This document shows, one piece after another, positions 1 through 5,796 of a stretch of 7,069 nucleotides of DNA; within the stretch, counting starts at the first letter, position 1; every line of letters starts with the position of its first letter. This DNA is from Ignavibacteriaceae bacterium (lineage in GTDB: Bacteria; Bacteroidota; Ignavibacteria; Ignavibacteriales; Ignavibacteriaceae), in NCBI GenBank assembly GCA_023231105.1, contig JALNWB010000189.1:1-7069 (forward strand), given 5' to 3'. The position numbers and the translations under genes are program-made. The notes beneath the pieces were generated by a model. That model saw only the letters and a program-made list of their open reading frames with translations, was not told the DNA's origin and made no database searches.

Positions 1-198
1 GCTTCGCTTGTGGCACAAAGACTTGAGATGCAACTTGAAATTGTCAACATGGATTTTGGCGCAATGATCCCCGCATTAATTTCCAACAAAGTTGAAATGA
101 TCGGCGCCTGCATCACAATAACGGAAGAGCGTGCAAAAAGTGTTCTCTTCTCCATACCTTATTATACGGGCGGTATTGCCGCATTAGTTAAGGAATAA
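1..198 (+). CDS. ABC importer substrate-binding protein, C-terminal fragment ending at the lobe hinge
   Basis: The 5' end lies outside the window; the frame is open from base 1 and stops with TAA at 196-198, leaving 65 visible residues. They match the second half of lobe 1 of SBP_bac_3-type (polar amino acid) binding proteins: a hydrophobic MIPAL segment, NKVEMIGA, then TITEERAK with the Arg that contacts a ligand carboxylate in this family, then a PYYTGG segment and LVKE. The same block occurs twice in the next protein (near its residues 208-258 and 452-503), so these are paralogous modules. The protein ends where a normal SBP would cross into lobe 2, so no lobe 2 follows in this reading frame. 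The next gene starts 7 bases later and its AAGGA ribosome site lies inside this gene's last codons, implying one operon. The GTG at 10 is only an internal Val codon. What precedes this module cannot be seen; the protein could be a tandem-SBP lipoprotein. Confidence 0.85.
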   Translation, partial: ASLVAQRLEMQLEIVNMDFGAMIPALISNKVEMIGACITITEERAKSVLFSIPYYTGGIAALVKE

Positions 199-205
199 CT
201 CAACT

Positions 206-2464
206 ATGAGAAAAATTTTTATTTCTATTGCGATATGTTCTCTCATCATTTCAATTATTGCCGGATGCGGTGATTCAAAAAAAACTATTACAAAATTAGA
301 TGATGTAAAGAATGCTTCCATCGGCGCTATGACGGGGGCAACGGGCGAGCAGCTTGCCAAGAAAAGATTCCCGGAAGCAACAGTCAAAAGTTTTGATGAT
401 ATTATGGACGCGGTAGCTGCGCTGAAATCCAACCAGCTCGAAGCAGTTATAACCGGATACCCTGCAGCCATGAATGTATGCAAGCATAATCCCGATCTTC
501 AATTTATATCCGAACCTGTAGCTTATGAAAACACTTCAATCGCCGTAAGGAAAGGTTCCGATAAACTGTTATCGGCAGTAAATAATTTGATTACCGAGAT
601 GAAGAATGACGGTACATTAAAAGATATGCGGCGTAGATGGTTCAAGACAGATTTATCGCCTTATAAAATAGTAGATATTACGTTTCCCAAAAGAGGTGAA
701 TTACTAAAAATAGGTACGAGTGCAACACGCGAGCCATTTTGTTTCGTTGATGCAAAACAGCAAGTCACCGGGCACGACGGTGAATTAGGCAGAAGGATCG
801 GCGCTAAATTAGGAAGACCAATAGAATTTGTGGATATGAAATTTTCTGCACTTATCCCGGCGCTAAAATCCGGGAAAGTGGATTTGATCGCCGCCGGAAT
901 GACGGCAACCGAAGAACGAAAAAAATCTGTTGATTTTTCTCAGTCGTATTTTGAAAATTCACAAGTGCTCATCGTTAAAAAAGGAGTTGCTGAAGAAAGA
1001 GGAATTGAAAATAAAACAACAAAACTAAAATCGATTGATGACATAAAAAATAAACGCATTGGTGTTTTGCTTGGTTCCGTTCATGATTCGTACGCTCTTA
1101 AAAACTATCCTCATGCAACGATATTGCAGTATAAAAATCCCTCCGAATTAGTTCTTGCCGTGAGGTCGAATAAAATTGATGCTGCAATTTATACGCATGA
1201 AACCGTACTTGAAATACTCCGCAGCGATAACGAATTAAAACTCTTGGGCGATACGTTGTTTACGGTTCCGATTGCTATGGGCTTTAATCAACAGAATGAT
1301 GTTTTACGCGAAAAGTTCAACTCATTTTTGAAAAAGATAAAAGCTAACGGTACATTTGACGATATGGTGAACCGCTGGATAACAAAGGGCAGAACAGATA
1401 TGCCGGGAATAAAAAATCCAAAGACCAACGGTACTCTTGTTGTTGGAATAGTAAGTGATAAAGGTCTTCCCTTCACCGTGGTTAAAGACAATAAAATGAT
1501 TGGTTTTGATGTTGAACTCGCAGAAAGATTTGCAGCATCTCTCGGAAGAGAACTTAAACTATTAGATATGGAATTTGGCAGTTTAATTATTTCAGCGGTA
1601 ACCAATAAAATTGAAATGATTACCAGCACTCTTATGGTTACGGAAGAACGGAAGAAACAAATTGATTTTTCCGATCCATATATGAGATTAGGAGCTAGTG
1701 TTTTTGTCCTTAAGAAAAATCTTGCCGGTTTTGAAAGCGATGGAGAAAACAAAACAACATCATCCGGAAAATCTTTTTTGAATGGAATAACGGAGAGTTT
1801 CCATAATAACATTATCATCGAAAACCGTTATTTGTTAATCATAGATGGTTTGAAAACTACAGCGATAATTTCAATTTTGGCAACCATATTCGGCACGCTG
1901 CTTGGCGGTCTGGTCTGTTTTATGAGAATGTCTCGAAAGAAAATACTTTTGCTGCCGGCAAAAATTTATATATCGATTTTAAGAGGAACGCCGGTTCTTG
2001 TTGTTTTAATGATAATATTTTATGTGGTTTTCGCTTCAATTGATATTGACCCGATGATTGTTGCGGTTATCGCTTTCGGATTGAACTTCGCCGCGTATGT
2101 TTCCGAAATGTTTCGAACCGGTATTGAAGGAATTGATAAAGGTCAAACCGAAGCCGGAATTGCCATGGGCTTCTCAAAAATAAAAACTTTTATTTATATA
2201 ATATTGCCTCAAGCAGTTCGACGAATATTGCCGGTCTTTAAAGGCGAAGTTATCTCTCTCGTTAAAATGACTTCCATCGTTGGTTACATTGCCGTGCAGG
2301 ATTTAACAAAAGCGAGCGACATTATTCGCAGCCGTACTTTTGATGCGTTCTTCCCGCTGATTATGGTTGCCGTGATGTATTTCTTTATTGCGTGGCTACT
2401 GATGTTATCGCTTGGATATGTTGAGCGGTTAACTAATCCAAAACAAAACTTGAAGCGAGGATGA
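206..2464 (+). CDS. Lipoprotein fusion of SBP modules with a HisM/GlnP-type ABC permease
   Basis: Product of 752 residues. Residues 1-21 are a lipoprotein signal: basic start, hydrophobic core, lipobox IAGC with Cys21. Four regions follow. Residues about 31-148 resemble only lobe 2 and the closing helix of an SBP_bac_3 domain (ends NDGTLKDMRRRWF). Residues about 163-394 are a complete SBP (lobe 1 with GHDGELG and TATEERKKS, Arg238; lobe 2 ends NGTFDDMVNRW). Residues about 407-504 are lobe 1 only (GFDVELAERF, VTEERKK, Arg482, DFSDPYM). Residues about 545-740 are a five-helix inner-membrane permease with the EAA loop (E649-A-G, G655, I-x-L-P ending at 668) that docks on the ATPase. The expected role is import of a small, probably amino-acid-like solute, with binding domains tethered to the channel as in GlnP-type fusions. 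The half domains are not normal. The ATG is supported by the signal peptide and by AAGGA at 190-194. The ATPase gene starts 4 bases after the stop. The family call is firm; the substrate is unknown. Confidence 0.93.
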   Translation: MRKIFISIAICSLIISIIAGCGDSKKTITKLDDVKNASIGAMTGATGEQLAKKRFPEATVKSFDDIMDAVAALKSNQLEAVITGYPAAMNVCKHNPDLQFISEPVAYENTSIAVRKGSDKLLSAVNNLITEMKNDGTLKDMRRRWFKTDLSPYKIVDITFPKRGELLKIGTSATREPFCFVDAKQQVTGHDGELGRRIGAKLGRPIEFVDMKFSALIPALKSGKVDLIAAGMTATEERKKSVDFSQSYFENSQVLIVKKGVAEERGIENKTTKLKSIDDIKNKRIGVLLGSVHDSYALKNYPHATILQYKNPSELVLAVRSNKIDAAIYTHETVLEILRSDNELKLLGDTLFTVPIAMGFNQQNDVLREKFNSFLKKIKANGTFDDMVNRWITKGRTDMPGIKNPKTNGTLVVGIVSDKGLPFTVVKDNKMIGFDVELAERFAASLGRELKLLDMEFGSLIISAVTNKIEMITSTLMVTEERKKQIDFSDPYMRLGASVFVLKKNLAGFESDGENKTTSSGKSFLNGITESFHNNIIIENRYLLIIDGLKTTAIISILATIFGTLLGGLVCFMRMSRKKILLLPAKIYISILRGTPVLVVLMIIFYVVFASIDIDPMIVAVIAFGLNFAAYVSEMFRTGIEGIDKGQTEAGIAMGFSKIKTFIYIILPQAVRRILPVFKGEVISLVKMTSIVGYIAVQDLTKASDIIRSRTFDAFFPLIMVAVMYFFIAWLLMLSLGYVERLTNPKQNLKRG

Positions 2465-2468
2465 TAAC

Positions 2469-3557
2469 ATGATAAGAGTAGAACATCTTTCAAAAAAATT
2501 CGATGATCTTGAAGTTTTAAAAGAGATCAACGTTGAAATAAAAAAAGGGGAGATAATTTCAATCATCGGTCCATCCGGAACAGGCAAAAGTACTTTTTTA
2601 CGTTGTCTCAATTTACTGGAAACTCCGAGCGGTGGTAAAATTTATATCGATGAGATCGATATATTAGATAAAAATACCGACGTGCCAAAAATTCGTCAGA
2701 AGATGGGAATGGTCTTCCAGTCGTTCAATCTTTTTAATCACCTTACCGTGATGGATAATTTGACGATAGGGCAAATTAAACTTCTTGGAAGGAAAAAAGA
2801 AGAAGCGGAAAAAAGAGCAATGGAGTTACTCAAGATGGTTGGTCTTGCGGAAAAGGCTGAGAACTTTGCCGATGAACTTTCCGGCGGACAAAAACAAAGA
2901 GTCGCTATCGCCCGGTGTTTATCTATGGATCCTGAGATTATTCTTTTTGATGAACCTACTTCCGCGCTTGATCCGACGATGGTAAGTGAAGTGCTTGCTG
3001 TTATCCGTCGTCTTGCAAAAGAAGGGATGACGATGGCTATTGTCACTCATGAAATGGATTTTTCGCGTGATGTTTCAAATAGAGTTTTGTATATGGATGA
3101 AGGTTTGATTTATGAAGAAGGTTCTCCTCAACAAATATTTGAGAATCCGCAAAAAGAAAAAACAAGAGCGTTCATTAACAGGATACGCAGTTTCATGTAT
3201 CACATTGATAGTCCCGATTACGACTTGTATGAGATGAATGCAGAGATTGAACATTTTTGCGAAAAACATGTTTTTACCAGGAGGATGACTATTAGTGTGC
3301 TGTTAGTTGTGGAAGAGCTTTTAACAATTCATAAATCTCAGTCAAAGGAGATAGACATTGATTTGACTCTTTCTTACTCGGAAAAGTGGAATAGTTCGGA
3401 AATTATTTTCGAAAGTTCCGGTGAAGAGAAAAACATGTTGGATATCGACGATCCGGATGAAATAGGTTTTGCAATAATAAAAAACTTAACGGAAAATATT
3501 GAATATCAAAGGGTAGGCGGAAGGAACAAATTGAATATGATTTTAAAAAGAAATTAA
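2469..3557 (+). CDS. GlnQ-type ABC importer ATPase with C-terminal GHKL/RsbW-like domain
   Basis: Product of 362 residues, against about 240-250 for ordinary GlnQ/HisP proteins. Residues 1-241 are a complete nucleotide-binding domain: Walker A GPSGTGKST (34-42), Q-loop Gln84, signature LSGGQ (137-141), Walker B ILFDEP with Glu162, D-loop SALD (165-168), switch His194. It should be the cytoplasmic motor for the permease encoded just upstream, whose EAA loop fits this class. Residues about 244-362 are extra. Their layout resembles RsbW-type GHKL domains: a helix with VVEELL (280-285) at the N-box, a beta segment, then IGFAIIKNLTENIEYQ (332-347) and GGRNKLNMI near the end. The N-box Asn is replaced (Ile287) and no DxGxG motif is visible around 315-320, so ATP binding by this tail is doubtful and a regulatory or dimerisation role is more likely. 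GAGG at 2457-2460, 8 bases before the ATG, supports the start. The ABC part is certain; the tail assignment rests on motif resemblance. Confidence 0.95.
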   Translation: MIRVEHLSKKFDDLEVLKEINVEIKKGEIISIIGPSGTGKSTFLRCLNLLETPSGGKIYIDEIDILDKNTDVPKIRQKMGMVFQSFNLFNHLTVMDNLTIGQIKLLGRKKEEAEKRAMELLKMVGLAEKAENFADELSGGQKQRVAIARCLSMDPEIILFDEPTSALDPTMVSEVLAVIRRLAKEGMTMAIVTHEMDFSRDVSNRVLYMDEGLIYEEGSPQQIFENPQKEKTRAFINRIRSFMYHIDSPDYDLYEMNAEIEHFCEKHVFTRRMTISVLLVVEELLTIHKSQSKEIDIDLTLSYSEKWNSSEIIFESSGEEKNMLDIDDPDEIGFAIIKNLTENIEYQRVGGRNKLNMILKRN

Positions 3558-3584
3558 AATAACAACGGCAAAAAAATTATTTAA

Positions 3585-3704
3585 AGATTCCCATTCCATT
3601 TTAATTGTCTTAAAATAGAAGATGCTATCCTTGATGGAATTATTCCGAACACGCATGAGGATGCCTTGAGCTATTTGTACAAGATTAAAGAGCAGTATTT
3701 GTGA
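3585..3704 (+). pseudogene. Possible C-terminal remnant of an HD-type CCA-adding tRNA nucleotidyltransferase
   Basis: The frame is open from 3585 to a TGA at 3702-3704 and has no start codon. From 3615 it reads IEDAILDGIIPN, then HEDALSYLYKIKEQYL. This recalls the last residues of bacterial CCA-adding enzymes and poly(A) polymerase-like HD proteins, which often carry an ILDG-x-IPN-x-x-x-A motif before a short terminal helix. The residues encoded at 3585-3608 do not look like that family, so the match begins abruptly. It may be the scar of a recombination or insertion that separated the C-terminus from its gene. The assignment is from memory of family style. Chance similarity is possible in a 30-codon stretch. 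Confidence 0.4.
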
Positions 3705-3756
3705 GTGAAATTTTGATACTTCTTTTTTTAGAAATTCAGTATCATGTTTAATACTC

Positions 3757-3785
3757 TTGTAAATGCACATAAATTTATGCATATT
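3757..3785 (+). promoter_or_regulatory. Possible promoter for mazEF
   Basis: TTGTAA (3757-3762) and CATATT (3780-3785) are separated by 17 bases and each matches four of six bases of the sigma-70 consensus. They lie 29 bases upstream of the mazE start. The 12-bp palindrome at 3768-3779 fills most of the spacer, a typical place for an autoregulatory operator. The hexamers are weak and the region is AT-rich, so this is tentative; Bacteroidota-type promoters also use a different consensus. Confidence 0.2.
3768..3779. promoter_or_regulatory. Perfect 12-bp palindrome, candidate MazE operator
   Basis: CATAAATTTATG is identical to its reverse complement and ends 35 bases before the mazE start. Flanking bases extend the symmetry imperfectly (ATGCA on the left, CAT on the right, with a two-base offset). 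Ribbon-helix-helix antitoxins normally bind short palindromes in their own promoters, so position and form fit an operator. AT-rich palindromes of this size can arise by chance. Confidence 0.4.
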
Positions 3786-3814
3786 TTGATCAACAATTTA
3801 GAACCGGAGTATCT

Positions 3815-4069
3815 ATGTCCTCGCTTCAAACACAAAATAAAAAAGAACGTTTAAGTTTTTTTGTCGATTCGGAATTATCAAATAAAGTTAATAGAATTTC
3901 AAAACAAACTAATTTAACTGTAAGTGATATAGCTCGAAAAGCTCTGCAAAACTTTGTTGTCCAGGTAGAGAATGAAAAAACCGATAGGGAACTTGAAGAT
4001 GGATATAAAGCCAATTATAATTATTATTTAAAATCTCAAGAAGAGTGGCAATATGCCGACAAAGGATAA
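3815..4069 (+). CDS. mazE: MazE-type ribbon-helix-helix antitoxin
   Basis: Product of 84 residues. Residues about 9-18 (KKERLSFFVD) form the expected DNA-contacting strand. Helix A (19-31), a turn at TNLT and helix B (36-50, SDIARKALQNFV) complete a ribbon-helix-helix fold. The acidic tail from about 53 on, with aromatic residues and LKSQEEWQYADKG, matches the unstructured C-terminus that such antitoxins wrap around MazF to neutralise it. The toxin gene overlaps the last 17 bases, so the pair is translationally coupled and should form a complex that represses its own promoter; a palindrome sits just upstream. GGAG at 3806-3809, five bases before the ATG, fixes the start. The architecture resembles the Bacillus-type RHH MazE (EndoAI/NdoAI) rather than the AbrB-like E. 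coli MazE. Confidence 0.88.
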   Translation: MSSLQTQNKKERLSFFVDSELSNKVNRISKQTNLTVSDIARKALQNFVVQVENEKTDRELEDGYKANYNYYLKSQEEWQYADKG

Positions 4070-4433
4070 ACTGGGAATAGTCGTTCCACTTGTTCGGGGA
4101 GATGTGTATCTCGTCAATCTTGATCCAATTGTGGGTAAAGAAATTGGCAAAGCCCGCCCGGCGGTAATAATTCAAAATGATATTGGGAATAAATTCAGTC
4201 CGGTTACAATTATTGCTCCGGTATCAAGTGTAAAAGAAATAACAAGACCTCTCCCGATTATGATTTTTCTTGAAAAAGGGGAGGGCGGTTTAACGGAAGA
4301 AAGCTACGTTGATTGCGGACAAATTAGAACAGTTGACAAGGATGCAAGATTAATTACAAAATTTGGATCTTTGAACAAAACAAGAATGCTTGAGATTGAT
4401 AAAGCGCTGAAGATATCCCTTTCTCTCCACTAA
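4053..4433 (+). CDS. mazF: MazF/PemK-family endoribonuclease toxin
   Basis: Product of 126 residues, slightly longer than the usual 110-118. The core starts at residue 14 (VRGDVYLVNLDPIVG), followed by KARPAVIIQND (33-43), NKFSPVTIIAPVSS (46-59) and GQIRTVDKDARL. This closely follows Bacillus-type MazF, a sequence-specific mRNA interferase. Arg35 aligns with its catalytic Arg25, and Ser58 sits where Bacillus MazF has catalytic Thr48, a conservative change. The first 13 residues are an extension; no later in-frame ATG, GTG or TTG precedes the core, and the ATG at 4053 overlaps the mazE stop, so I keep it. The Shine-Dalgarno site is weak (GAGTGG near 4043), consistent with coupling to mazE. It converges with the minus-strand small gene that ends at 4450. 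Confidence 0.92.
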   Translation: MPTKDKLGIVVPLVRGDVYLVNLDPIVGKEIGKARPAVIIQNDIGNKFSPVTIIAPVSSVKEITRPLPIMIFLEKGEGGLTEESYVDCGQIRTVDKDARLITKFGSLNKTRMLEIDKALKISLSLH

Positions 4434-4449
4434 TTCATTGAACAAGTTT

Positions 4450-4623
4450 CTACCGTGTTTTTGACAATTCCTTTTTTCTTAGTCTTTGTTGATCTTTTTT
4501 TAATGCTTTGTTTCGTTCCTGCCAAAACTTCAATTCTTCTTCTAAAGTCATTCCGGCTAACTTCTTTTGTAAAATTCTAGCGCCTTTTCTTTTCATTTCT
4601 ACACAATCAAATTCTTTACTCAT
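4450..4623 (-). CDS. 57-residue charged small protein downstream of mrr, function unknown
   Basis: An ATG at 4623 opens 57 codons closed by TAG at 4450-4452. The product begins MSKEFDCVEMKRKGARI, continues with LAGMTLEEELKFWQERN and ends in a Lys/Arg/Gln-rich helix. It is almost certainly helical, basic at the end and cytoplasmic. The layout (an FDCV-x-MK start, then a G-M-T/S-x-E-E-x-L-x-F-W helix) is one I associate with small conserved proteins seen next to toxin or PIN-domain genes in several phyla; that is recollection, not a search. GGTGA lies about 7 bases upstream of the ATG. It follows mrr on the same strand after 41 bases and is probably co-transcribed with it. Its 3' end is 16 bases from the end of the convergent mazF. 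No second minus-strand partner gene follows. Confidence 0.7.
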   Translation of the reverse strand: MSKEFDCVEMKRKGARILQKKLAGMTLEEELKFWQERNKALKKDQQRLRKKELSKTR

Positions 4624-4664
4624 AACTTATCACCACTAATAGGGAAAATATTTGTTTGTTAGTT

Positions 4665-5579
4665 TTATTCTTCGCCAAAATAATCCAGATCAATTTTTTT
4701 AATTTGATAAGTTGAAATGGTCGAAACAGCCAAATCAAAGTCAATCATATATTGCGCTAACTGCTCCCCATCAATCAGCACAATCTTTGTTTCATTTTTA
4801 GGTGTATAATCCAAAGCATCTTTAGAAAAAAATGAAGTAGTAATAAATATTCCCTTTTTAGCTCCTTGACCAGCTAAAGCTCCGACAAATTTTTGCAATT
4901 CAGGCCTTCCAACTACACCTTGCCATCTTTTTGCTTGAATATAAATTACATCCAAACCGAGTTTATCTTCTTTAATTATTCCGTCAATACCTTCATCTCC
5001 ACTTCTGCCAATAGCTTTTCCGGCATCAGTTATTGAACCACCATAGCCCATTTTTACGAGCAACTCAACAACTAATTTTTCAAAAAAGGAAGGAGAAAGA
5101 TTTTTAATTTTAGACAATAAATCTTGTGCTAATGATTTTCTGATTTTTTGATAAGAATACTCTAAACTTTCTTCTGGTGTAAGTTCGCTATCATTTTCAG
5201 TTTCAATTTCTAATTTTTCAATCTTATCTTTTTTATGTGTTTTAGTATGTTCAATATATTCGGGATAGGTTTTTAAAGTTCTCAAATTCACTAAAGATGG
5301 ATTAGTTTTTAATAAGTTCAATCCGCTTTGCGTGATTTTGAAATGAGCGCGTTTAGTGTTCTCAAATAAACCAGCCATTTTCAAATGTGCTTTCGCCCAA
5401 AACACACGGTTATAGAAGACATATTGTGTCCCGCTTGGAAGAAGTTGTGATAATTCATTTTCACTTAAATTAAACTGCTTTGATAAATAATTGATTGTAT
5501 CTTTAGTCGAATGTTCTTGTTCGTCAGAACAAAATTTTAATAATGGTAACATTAAACTTTGAAAATCTGGAATAGACAT
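4665..5579 (-). CDS. mrr: Mrr type IV (methyl-dependent) restriction endonuclease
   Basis: Product of 304 residues, the same length as E. coli Mrr as I remember it, with the same domain order. Residues about 1-95 are a winged-helix DNA-reading domain of Mrr_N type (IPDFQSLMLPLL; NRVFWAKAHLKMAGL; FKITQSGLNLL). A charged linker covers about 110-150. Residues about 155-285 are the PD-(D/E)XK catalytic domain: LSPSFFEKLVVELL with Glu167 and Glu172, GDEGIDG with Asp199, and IQAKRWQ whose Gln215-Ala-Lys217 is the Q-x-K form of the nuclease motif. VGRPELQKF, GALAGQ and GIFITTS are family hallmarks, and the IDLDYF end is also Mrr-like. It should cleave modified foreign DNA; E. coli Mrr acts on methylated DNA and is also triggered by stress. 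All visible catalytic positions are intact. CCTC at 5585-5588 (GAGG on the coding strand) supports the start. No modification enzyme is adjacent, as expected for type IV. Confidence 0.95.
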   Translation of the reverse strand: MSIPDFQSLMLPLLKFCSDEQEHSTKDTINYLSKQFNLSENELSQLLPSGTQYVFYNRVFWAKAHLKMAGLFENTKRAHFKITQSGLNLLKTNPSLVNLRTLKTYPEYIEHTKTHKKDKIEKLEIETENDSELTPEESLEYSYQKIRKSLAQDLLSKIKNLSPSFFEKLVVELLVKMGYGGSITDAGKAIGRSGDEGIDGIIKEDKLGLDVIYIQAKRWQGVVGRPELQKFVGALAGQGAKKGIFITTSFFSKDALDYTPKNETKIVLIDGEQLAQYMIDFDLAVSTISTYQIKKIDLDYFGEE

Positions 5580-5584
5580 TATAA

Positions 5585-5588
5585 CCTC
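5585..5588 (-). promoter_or_regulatory. Ribosome binding site of mrr
   Basis: On the coding strand this reads GAGG within TTGAGGTT, five bases before the ATG at 5579. It fixes the start over internal Met codons and agrees with the full-length match to Mrr. Confidence 0.7.
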
Positions 5589-5624
5589 AAAATAAATTTT
5601 ATTAAAGTATTATCAATTTTCGTT

Positions 5625-5759
5625 TCATTGTTTGTAGAATATAAAAAGTGCGAGGCCAACGCCCCCGTTTGGTAATGTTTTTCTATGTAACACTAATTCA
5701 GAAATAGAACCTCCGAATTTTATAGTTATTTGTCCATACCAAATTAAAAACGTTTTTAG
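5625..5759 (-). other. Start-less open frame with hairpin, possible decayed gene or dispersed repeat
   Basis: Between a stop at 5762-5760 and a TGA at 5627-5625 there are 44 sense codons on the minus strand, with no ATG, GTG or TTG at a useful position. The translation contains ITIKFGGSISELVL and LPNGGVGLALF, which reads more like protein than random AT-rich sequence. CCAACG (5656-5661) and CGTTTGG (5666-5672) form a GC-rich hairpin with one bulged base inside the frame. A degraded gene end, a mobile intergenic repeat and chance all remain possible. Confidence 0.25.
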
Positions 5760-5796
5760 TTATTCCCAAACATCAATTCAAAAATACTTTTATAGT

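Noticed and set aside
10..198. GTG at 10 as the start of a 62-residue protein
   Set aside because: The frame is open to base 1 and the sequence begins in the middle of an SBP lobe, so the GTG is an internal Val codon.
1288..1818. 176-residue minus-strand open frame
   Set aside because: It lies wholly opposite a strong SBP-permease coding region and its translation has no recognisable domain; a shadow of the real gene.
3598..3616. ATTTTAA / TTAAAAT hairpin as a terminator for the ABC operon
   Set aside because: The stem is seven A-T pairs with a 5-base loop and no T-run after it, too weak for an intrinsic terminator.
3714..3744. TGATACT / AGTATCA inverted repeat with a T-rich loop
   Set aside because: Arms are 7 bases with a 17-base spacer in very AT-rich sequence; neither a good terminator nor clearly an operator.
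3543..3782. 79-residue minus-strand open frame covering the gap before mazE
   Set aside because: It has no family resemblance or convincing ribosome site, overlaps the ATPase gene end and runs through the likely mazEF promoter.
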